Shown here: in pieces, positions 1-4,580 of the stretch | Position numbering within the stretch: position 1 is the first letter of the stretch | Layout: each line of letters opens with the position of its first letter | Assembly (NCBI GenBank): GCA_023452965.1 | Contig: JAEXUU010000363.1 | Span: 1 to 6,669, forward strand | DNA from: Pseudomonadota bacterium | GTDB taxonomy: Bacteria > Pseudomonadota > Alphaproteobacteria > Rhizobiales > Beijerinckiaceae | DNA: 6,669 nucleotides | Direction: 5' to 3' | Translations under genes and position numbers: made by a program | Notes under the pieces: model-generated | What the model was told of the DNA's origin: nothing | What the model saw: the letters and a program-made list of their open reading frames with translations, nothing else | The model's database searches: none

Positions 1-84
1 GTGGTGAACATTGCGCTCTGCTTCACTCGCTCTGCATCGTCCTCTACATCCCGTCCGGCCTGGCCGGGACGTCTCGTCATTCGG
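1..84. other. Left flank, no gene assignable
   Basis: No gene can be supported in this short flank. A minus-strand frame opens at an ATG at 80-78, four bases after the GH10 stop codon, and stays open to the window edge (27 codons). It uses codons such as AGA, GTA and CGA that the neighbouring genes avoid, and it has no clear ribosome binding site. A plus-strand frame from base 3 to a TGA at 234-236 has more typical codons at first, but it would run about 150 bases into the antisense of the GH10 gene. Either could be the edge of a real gene; neither can be decided from this much sequence. Confidence 0.3.
53..70 (-). terminator. Possible weak terminator hairpin after the GH10 gene
   Basis: Read on the minus strand, an inverted repeat begins 14 bases after the GH10 stop. 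It has a 7-bp GC-rich stem with one bulged C and a 3-base CAG loop. No T tract follows, so it is not a classical intrinsic terminator. It could mark a Rho-dependent end or be chance in GC-rich DNA. Confidence 0.25.
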
Positions 85-1152
85 TCAGGCCCGGCCGCTT
101 CGGTAGCGTTCGAGCACCTGCATCATCGGTTTGGGGCGGTAGTCCTCGTCGAGCGGCAAAGGCCTTGCCTTGGCCGAATCCTTGCGCGGGAAGGTCTCGT
201 GCACCCAGCTGTAGCGGTCGGTCAGCCCCCAGGTGACGATCGCCTTTGGCTGCCCGCCCGCCACCACGGCCTCGAGATAGGTCGCGACCAGCTTGGCGGC
301 GGCCCGGTCGCGCACGCCGGTATCGGGCGGCAGCTTCCAGTCGATCACGTCGAGCTCGGTGACCTCGACCCCGACGCCGAGCTTGCCGAGATCGGCGACG
401 AAGCCCTGCACGCCCGCGCTGTCGATCGCATTCTCGGCATAGAGATGTGCCTGCATGCCGACCCCGTGGATCGGGATGCCCTTGTCCTGGAGGCGGCGCA
501 CGGTATCGAGCGCGATCCTGCGGCGGGCCGCTATGCCCGCTCCCGCCTCCTCGAAATTGAAGTCGTTGAGCACGAGGCGCGCCTTTGGATCGACCCGCGC
601 CGCGGTGCGGAAGGCGATCTCGATATGCCCGGGTCCGAGCAGGCGTTGCCAGATCGTGTCGCGATAGGGCTCGCCGGGCTTGGGATCGAAAGCGATCACC
701 TCGTTGACCACGTCCCAGGTCGCGATCATGCCCTTGTAGCGATCGACCACGACCTCGATATGCCGCGTCAGCTCGCGCTCGGCCTCGGCGCGGCTCGACA
801 TCTCCTTGGCCCAGGGCGGCAGCGCCATGCCCCAGAGCAGCGCGTGGCCGCGCAGCGCCTTGCCGTTCTTCAGCGCGAAATCGACCAGCTCGTCCGCCCC
901 GGAAAAGTCGAAGCGGGCGCGGTCATGGCGCAGCGCTTCCCATTTCAGGTCGTTCATCGGCACGATCACGTCGCAATACCGCTTCAGCGCCTCGCGGTAG
1001 CGCGCATCGGCGCGAAAGGTCTCGATCTGTGCCGCCGAGCCATAGGGGATCGGCGCCCGGCCTGGGGCCGCGGCGGCGCCGTCGCCGGCGAGGGCAGCCG
1101 CGGCGAAGCCGGCAGCCCCGCCCAGCGCGTCCCTGCGCGAAATGGCTTTCAT
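85..1152 (-). CDS. Tat-exported GH10 glycoside hydrolase (endo-1,4-beta-xylanase family)
   Basis: A 355-residue retaining glycanase of family GH10, whose known members mostly cut beta-1,4-xylan. The N-terminus has a twin-arginine motif (SRRDAL, residues 5-10), an alanine-rich hydrophobic stretch and likely cleavage near residue 29, so the folded enzyme should be exported to the periplasm or beyond. The single catalytic domain covers about residues 36-350. Visible landmarks are MNDLKW (66-71), GHALLW (102-107), the acid/base Glu151 in WDVVNE, Gln234 and His236 in the MQAHL segment, the nucleophile Glu266 in EVTELDV, and WGLTDRYSW (308-316). No carbohydrate-binding module is present. The ATG at 1152 places the Tat motif correctly; GGGG about ten bases upstream is a modest ribosome binding site. 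It diverges from the flippase gene, and its place in an EPS locus suggests a role in trimming or releasing polymer (inference). Some -2 subsite residues differ from classical xylanases, so the xylan substrate is not assured. Confidence 0.9.
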   Translation of the reverse strand: MKAISRRDALGGAAGFAAAALAGDGAAAAPGRAPIPYGSAAQIETFRADARYREALKRYCDVIVPMNDLKWEALRHDRARFDFSGADELVDFALKNGKALRGHALLWGMALPPWAKEMSSRAEAERELTRHIEVVVDRYKGMIATWDVVNEVIAFDPKPGEPYRDTIWQRLLGPGHIEIAFRTAARVDPKARLVLNDFNFEEAGAGIAARRRIALDTVRRLQDKGIPIHGVGMQAHLYAENAIDSAGVQGFVADLGKLGVGVEVTELDVIDWKLPPDTGVRDRAAAKLVATYLEAVVAGGQPKAIVTWGLTDRYSWVHETFPRKDSAKARPLPLDEDYRPKPMMQVLERYRSGRA

Positions 1153-1297
1153 GTCGCGATCCCCGGCAGTTGTGCTCCGCGGCCGGACATGGCCCGGTTT
1201 CGTTTAGGGTCGCTCAACGCGTATGCGCTAGACACGGGGCGATCTCCGCCCTGCCTGAGGCACGGAACGGGCCAGCCGATCTGTCGAAACGGACTTC
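1153..1297. promoter_or_regulatory. Divergent intergenic region between GH10 and flippase genes
   Basis: This 145-base gap must hold the start signals for both divergent genes unless one is read from further away. I see no convincing -35/-10 pair on either strand. The best plus-strand -10-like hexamer is CTAGAC at 1228-1233, without a good -35 partner. An imperfect 7-bp stem (1235-1241 with 1247-1253, one G-T pair, 5-base loop) lies in what would be the flippase leader. Assignment as a control region rests on gene orientation, not on a recognised site. Confidence 0.4.
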
Positions 1298-2527
1298 ATG
1301 TCGCCCGACCGCGCCTCCATCGCCGCCTACCTCACCATCCTGAGCGGCTCCGCCGGCCGGCTCGTCATCTCCCTTGTCTACTTCCTCATCGTTGCGAATA
1401 CGTTGACCCTGGGCGAGTTCGGCATTTTCGCCACCGCCTCGGCGACGGGCGTCATTCTCTCGCGCCTGCTCGCCTTCGGCTTCGTCTCGCCGGTCTACCG
1501 CGTCGCCACCGTCAAGCCGCGCCTGCTCGGCGCCTATCTCGCCGGCTTCGCCGGGCTCGGCCTCGCTTCGCTGCCGCTGATCCTGCTCGCCGGCTGGGTG
1601 GCCTACGCGCTGCTCTTCGCCGGCAAGGTCGCGCTCCTGCCCTTTGTGCTGATCATCCTCGCCGAGGTACTGGGCTGGCGCCTGGTCGAGCTCGTCGCGA
1701 TCATCAACAACGGCATGCGCCGCTTTCGCGAGGCGGCCCTGCTCGTCATCATCGGCTCGGCCTTGCGGACCCTCGCGGCGCTGTTGTTCTACGTACAGGG
1801 CCAGACGACGCTGACCGTCTGGGCCTTCGCCTATCTCGGCGCGACCCTGCTCTCGGCCCTTCTCGCCTTCCTCGTCTTCATGCCGAAAGTGCGCCTTGCC
1901 TTCGTGCCGGCGCTCTATCCGCGCCGCATGGCCGATGCGCTCTCGGCCGGCGCCGCCGATATCCTGTTCTATCTGCAGGCCGAGCTCGACAAGCTCCTGA
2001 TGCTCGCTTTCGCCGGGGACCGCGTCGCCGGGCTCTACGCCATCGCGATGCGCGTCATCGACCTCACCGCCATGCCGGTCCGCAGCTTCAACCAGATGCT
2101 GGTGCAGAAGATCATGCAGGATCGCGGCCTGCGTGGCGGCGCCGGGCGTCAGGTCGTGGTCGAACTTTCCATCGCGGCGGTCTCGATCGCCGGGCTCGTC
2201 GCGATCATCCTGCTGCTGGCGTTGTTCCCGCGGGCGCTCGGCAACAATGTCGCGCTCGCCTCCTATCTCTTCCTGCCGATGCTGCTGGTTCCGGCCTTCC
2301 GCAATCTCGTCGAGTATCAGGCCGAGTTGCTCTATGCCCGCGAGCGCACCGGCTCGCGCGTGCTGCTGCTCTGTGCGGTGGCGGCGCTCAAGGCGGCGCT
2401 GATCTCCTGGGTGATGACGCGGCACGGTGCCGATGGCAGCTGGCCGCTCTGGCTCAACGGCGTCTTCGGCGCGCTCTATTTGCTTTCGACGGCCTTCACC
2501 TATCGACTCCTCGGCAAGGCAGGCTGA
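1298..2527 (+). CDS. Wzx-type polysaccharide flippase (MOP superfamily)
   Basis: A 409-residue integral membrane protein of the oligosaccharide flippase type. Such proteins move undecaprenyl-diphosphate-linked sugar repeat units from the cytoplasmic to the periplasmic face of the inner membrane. Hydrophobic segments run through the whole chain, for example about residues 20-35, 42-64, 77-108, 110-125, 145-165, 172-195, 286-312, 318-335, 353-372 and 385-403, consistent with 10 to 12 helices. The segment AELDKLLMLAFAG (228-240) followed by YAIAMRV (247-253) matches the central pattern of polysaccharide synthesis/flippase families, where a charged residue sits in a helix before a glycine-rich turn. 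It is slightly shorter than many Wzx proteins. The start ATG has only a weak GGA four bases upstream. It converges on the DUF6492-like gene and diverges from the GH10 gene, so it is transcribed alone here. The exact substrate cannot be read from the sequence. Confidence 0.85.
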   Translation: MSPDRASIAAYLTILSGSAGRLVISLVYFLIVANTLTLGEFGIFATASATGVILSRLLAFGFVSPVYRVATVKPRLLGAYLAGFAGLGLASLPLILLAGWVAYALLFAGKVALLPFVLIILAEVLGWRLVELVAIINNGMRRFREAALLVIIGSALRTLAALLFYVQGQTTLTVWAFAYLGATLLSALLAFLVFMPKVRLAFVPALYPRRMADALSAGAADILFYLQAELDKLLMLAFAGDRVAGLYAIAMRVIDLTAMPVRSFNQMLVQKIMQDRGLRGGAGRQVVVELSIAAVSIAGLVAIILLLALFPRALGNNVALASYLFLPMLLVPAFRNLVEYQAELLYARERTGSRVLLLCAVAALKAALISWVMTRHGADGSWPLWLNGVFGALYLLSTAFTYRLLGKAG

Positions 2528-2539
2528 CCGGCGTCGGTC
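2526..2539. terminator. Small hairpin between convergent stop codons
   Basis: A perfect 5-bp inverted repeat, GACCG and CGGTC around a GCGT loop, begins within the flippase TGA stop and ends 4 bases before the TAG stop of the opposing gene. Its position suits a bidirectional terminator, but it has no T tract on either strand and is short. It may be coincidence. Confidence 0.3.
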
Positions 2540-2543
2540 CGGC

Positions 2544-3440
2544 CTACTGCGCCTCGAACAGCGCCCAGAGCCGGTCGAGCGGCACGCCGGTGAAGGATTG
2601 CACGCCGACCGCGACCTGACCCGGCCCGAGCACATCCGCAAAGGAGCGCAGGCCGGCAAGTCCGGTCACGTCCTCGTCGAACCAGTAGACCTTGCAAAGT
2701 TCATGTGCATCGGCCCAGTGCCCGGCATCGGCGAGGCCGCGCAGACGTTCGACGAAATAGCCGTAGAACATGTACTCCGAGAACTGCCGGTTGGCGGCGA
2801 TGGCCGAGACCCAGTCGCGCCCGGCGATCTGCTCGATCCGGGCGATCATCGCGACGACGTTGTCGCGGCGCCAGCTCACCAGATTGTTGATGTAGTCGGC
2901 GCTCGGGAAGGCCGGTTCCGGCAGGCCGAGCAGGCGGCTCGCGACCTCGCACCAGCCACGATGGCGCTCCATCTCCTGGGTGATGCCGCCGGGCTTGCGA
3001 TAGAGCCGCACCCCGTCCGTCGTGATCAGGCTGGCGACGTCGAAGGGCCGCAGGAAGATCATGTCGGAATCGGCGAAGAGCGTGATCTCCTCGCTGGCCT
3101 TCAGCGGCAAGGCGAGCTTGCGCAGTTGCTGGGCGTGCCAGCCGCGCAGCGGCGGGATGCCGCGCAGGAGCGCGCCGGGGCCGGTCCAAACCCGCCGGCG
3201 CCCGAGGCTGAGCGGGTCGGGCCAGGAAGAGAGCCAGCGCGGCAGCAGCGCCGATTCCGAAATGACCTGTCGGCGCGGCCCGGCCAGGGGCGCGAACAGC
3301 TTGAGGTCGCGGTCCTCGACCAGCAGGTAATGCATCGCGTGGCCGCTGACGAAGCGGTCGATGCTGGCGCAGAGCAGGCGGCAACGTTCGAAATCGCCGG
3401 AATAGCTCGGGGTCGCGATCGCGACGCTGAGACTGCTCAC
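2544..3440 (-). CDS. Putative glycosyltransferase, DUF6492-like
   Basis: A soluble protein of 298 residues. It opens with a beta strand and loop, VAIATPSYSGDFERC (6-20), typical of a GT-A-like nucleotide-sugar fold. It then has a hydrophobic strand ending in a DxD-type motif, LFADSDMIFLRPFD (121-134, Asp124 and Asp126), which in GT-A enzymes binds the metal and sugar nucleotide. Other distinctive patches are GWHAQQLRKL (100-109), ADYINNLVSW (181-190) and FSEYMFYGYFVE (220-231). The overall look recalls the DUF6492 proteins found in alphaproteobacterial polysaccharide loci; I cannot confirm this without a profile search, and the function of that family is not established to my knowledge. I chose the GTG at 3440 because it overlaps the TGA of the upstream TagA-type gene (GTGA, 4 bases) and directly precedes the first conserved strand. 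The frame stays open further upstream only as antisense-like arginine-rich sequence. Probably a cytoplasmic sugar transferase acting with its partner gene (inference). Confidence 0.75.
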   Translation of the reverse strand: MSSLSVAIATPSYSGDFERCRLLCASIDRFVSGHAMHYLLVEDRDLKLFAPLAGPRRQVISESALLPRWLSSWPDPLSLGRRRVWTGPGALLRGIPPLRGWHAQQLRKLALPLKASEEITLFADSDMIFLRPFDVASLITTDGVRLYRKPGGITQEMERHRGWCEVASRLLGLPEPAFPSADYINNLVSWRRDNVVAMIARIEQIAGRDWVSAIAANRQFSEYMFYGYFVERLRGLADAGHWADAHELCKVYWFDEDVTGLAGLRSFADVLGPGQVAVGVQSFTGVPLDRLWALFEAQ

Positions 3441-4240
3441 GTCGGGTTGCGTCCCGCGAGACGTTGCCGCAGCACGCGCATCAGGAAGACCGGATTGCCG
3501 ACGACATAGCGCCGCCACAGCCGGGCGGGCTCGAGCCAGAGCCGGTAGAGCCACTCCATCCGCAGGCGACGGATCCACAGTGGGGCCCGCGCGACCTCGC
3601 CGGCCAGGAAATCGAAGAAGGCGCCGATCCCGGCGGCGACGCTGCAATGGCGCGCATTGAGCTTCTCGGCGATCCAGCGCTCCTGGCGCGGGTTACCGAA
3701 GGCGACGAGCAGGAGATCGGGGCGCTCGCGCTCGAGGCGGGCCAGCAGCGCCGGCTCCGCCTCCGGCGAGAAATAGCCGTGCCCGAGGACCTTGAAATCG
3801 TGCCGGGGATGCTCGGCCTGCAGCCGCGCGGCTGCGCGTTCGGCGACGCCCGGCTTGCCGCCCAGCAGCATCACCCGCAGCGGCGTGCGCCGGGCCGCCA
3901 GCAGAGCCGGCGTGAAATCGGTGCCGTTGAGATTGGCCGGGAAATGGCTGCCATGGAGCAGCTGCGAGGCGACGTCGACGCCGATCCCGTCGGGCAGGAC
4001 GAGGAAGCCGCCGAGAGCGGCCCGCAGGGCGGGATCGTTAGCCGCGACATTGGCGAGATGGGCATTGCAATAGGCCAACCGCAGATGGCGCTTCTGGTCG
4101 AAGGCGCGCTCGATCAGGGCCAGCGCCTGATCGCGCGTCAGGGCTGCGACGGCCACGCCGACAATGTCTCGCCGCGGCGCCTCGATGGCGGGCATGCGCC
4201 CGACCAGGGGCTGCGCATAGGGAGCGGAGAAGGCGTTCAT
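3437..4240 (-). CDS. WecG/TagA/CpsF family glycosyltransferase (copy 1)
   Basis: A 267-residue enzyme of the GT26 type, which transfers a sugar (often N-acetylmannosamine or its uronic acid) to a polyprenyl-diphosphate-linked sugar at the inner membrane. Numbered from the chosen start: CNAHLANVAAND (58-69), LPDGIGVDVAS (82-92, with the expected catalytic Asp84), FPANLNGTDF (100-109), a Rossmann-like strand VMLLGGKPG (123-131), FGNPRQERWIAEK (181-193) and a basic amphipathic tail MEWLYRLWLEPARLWRRY (228-245), which probably docks on the membrane. The ATG at 4240 was preferred because the domain begins about 27 residues later and a possible promoter lies upstream. An ATG at 4264 is an alternative, and the frame stays open to 4429 over sequence that does not look coding. 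It is the first gene of a two-gene unit, sharing a 4-base overlap with the DUF6492-like gene. Donor and acceptor sugars are unknown. Confidence 0.88.
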   Translation of the reverse strand: MNAFSAPYAQPLVGRMPAIEAPRRDIVGVAVAALTRDQALALIERAFDQKRHLRLAYCNAHLANVAANDPALRAALGGFLVLPDGIGVDVASQLLHGSHFPANLNGTDFTPALLAARRTPLRVMLLGGKPGVAERAAARLQAEHPRHDFKVLGHGYFSPEAEPALLARLERERPDLLLVAFGNPRQERWIAEKLNARHCSVAAGIGAFFDFLAGEVARAPLWIRRLRMEWLYRLWLEPARLWRRYVVGNPVFLMRVLRQRLAGRNPT

Positions 4241-4293
4241 CGCGGTTTCGGCTCGGGCAAGCATGCGTCGCCATGGTGACGGCAGCGCCGCAT

Positions 4294-4322
4294 GTCTTGG
4301 GGCATTTGCAAGGTCGGTCAAG
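4294..4322 (-). promoter_or_regulatory. Possible sigma-70-type promoter for the minus-strand unit
   Basis: On the minus strand CTTGAC (4322-4317) matches the -35 consensus usual in rhizobia and relatives. CAAGAC (4299-4294), 17 bases on, is only a weak -10. A start of transcription near 4287 would leave a leader of about 45 bases before the ATG at 4240, supporting that start over the one at 4429. Weak evidence overall. Confidence 0.25.
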
Positions 4323-4361
4323 GCGAACCCGTTCCCAAAGTAAATCGAATCTTCAGTCGAC

Positions 4362-4389
4362 CGGGGACCTGCCCCGTTTCGGTTCGGGG
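4362..4389. repeat. Three-part GC inverted repeat with alternative pairings
   Basis: CGGGG (4362-4366), CCCCG (4372-4376) and CGGGG (4385-4389) follow each other, so the middle block can pair with either neighbour (loops of 5 and 8 bases) but not both. In an RNA this would be a small either/or structure; in DNA it could be a binding site. The blocks are short and may be chance. Confidence 0.3.
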
Positions 4390-4394
4390 CTGGG

Positions 4395-4411
4395 GTGTTC
4401 AAAAATGACAC
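4395..4411. repeat. Imperfect AT-centred dyad, possible operator
   Basis: A 17-base near-palindrome: GTG and CAC at the ends, TCA and TGA inside, an AAAA centre and one unpaired T on the left arm. An A-rich centre with a dyad is a common form for a helix-turn-helix regulator site. It lies 16 bases from the perfect palindrome at 4427-4440. Confidence 0.3.
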
Positions 4412-4426
4412 GCCGCTCCCCGGCTT

Positions 4427-4440
4427 CATGGTCGACCATG
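4427..4440. promoter_or_regulatory. Perfect 14-bp palindrome, candidate operator
   Basis: CATGGTCGACCATG reads the same on both strands. CCGG blocks (4420-4423 and 4441-4444) flank it and could extend the pairing with a 3-base bulge. It lies about 140 bases upstream of the phosphotransferase start and about 190 bases upstream of the minus-strand TagA-type start, so a dimeric regulator bound here could reach both. No known regulator consensus is recognised. Confidence 0.4.
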
Positions 4441-4449
4441 CCGGATTCG

Positions 4450-4462
4450 TGCCGTAACGGCA
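4450..4462. repeat. 13-base inverted repeat TGCCGT-A-ACGGCA
   Basis: Perfect 6-base arms around a single A, followed on the plus strand by GGTTTTC. It could be a second operator half of the neighbouring palindrome or a very small hairpin. The T run is too short for a confident terminator. Confidence 0.3.
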
Positions 4463-4532
4463 GGTTTTCGGGGCCTCTTTGACGTCAGGAGGTCGGCATC
4501 GCGCTTGCCACCCTTACCGGCAGAGCAGCGCT

Positions 4533-4554
4533 GGTCGGGAGACTTGTCCCGATC
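4533..4554 (+). promoter_or_regulatory. Leader hairpin upstream of the phosphotransferase gene
   Basis: TCGGGA (4535-4540) and TCCCGA (4547-4552) form a perfect 6-bp stem around GACTTG. The stem extends by a G-T and a G-C pair to 8 bp. It ends 26 bases before the ATG at 4581 and about 11 bases before the ribosome binding site, so if transcribed it would sit in the 5' leader and could affect translation or RNA stability. Confidence 0.35.
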
Positions 4555-4561
4555 CGGGCCG

Positions 4562-4573
4562 CTCGGGAGCGAG
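4562..4573 (+). promoter_or_regulatory. Ribosome binding site GGAG framed by a CTCG/CGAG stem
   Basis: The Shine-Dalgarno-like GGAG (4566-4569) lies 11 bases before the ATG at 4581 and decides that start. It is exactly the four-base loop of a CTCG/CGAG inverted repeat. A 4-bp stem is marginal alone but would sit next to the larger hairpin at 4533-4554. Confidence 0.4.
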
Positions 4574-4580
4574 CTGCCGG

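Larger units (their letters stand above)
4241..4580. promoter_or_regulatory. Divergent control region with multiple inverted repeats
   Basis: This 340-base stretch between the divergent TagA-type and phosphotransferase genes holds no gene I can support. Its middle (about 4325-4470) is less GC-rich than the genes around it. It carries several dyads, listed separately, a possible minus-strand promoter, an orphan AGGAGG at 4487-4492 and an 8-bp palindrome TGACGTCA at 4480-4487. A clear plus-strand promoter was not found; TTTGAC at 4478-4483 is -35-like but has no good -10 at 16-18 bases. The layout suggests coordinated control of both halves of the EPS cluster (inference). Confidence 0.5.

Noticed and set aside
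1..2619. A plus-strand open frame of 872 codons spanning the GH10 gene antisense and the flippase gene in another frame
   Set aside because: Stop codons are rare in GC-rich DNA. Its product is rich in Arg, Ala, Pro and His with no recognisable domain, while the GH10 and flippase frames show clear family motifs.
1214..2659. A minus-strand open frame of 481 codons opposite the flippase
   Set aside because: Low-complexity product rich in Glu, Arg, Gln and Asp, typical of the antisense of hydrophobic membrane proteins; no motif.
2427..3509. A plus-strand open frame of 360 codons over the flippase end and the DUF6492-like gene
   Set aside because: Starts inside the flippase and covers the convergent junction; charged, motif-free product.
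3464..4279. A plus-strand open frame of 271 codons opposite the first TagA-type gene
   Set aside because: Antisense shadow of a well-supported GT26 gene; no domain visible.
4241..4429. N-terminal extension of the first TagA-type protein to an ATG at 4429
   Set aside because: The extra residues match nothing expected of the family, cover the palindrome region and a possible promoter, and have no ribosome binding site.
4479..4580. Upstream TTG start for the phosphotransferase
   Set aside because: It would add an arginine-, proline- and cysteine-rich stretch with no family match; the ATG at 4581 has a GGAG at a usable distance.
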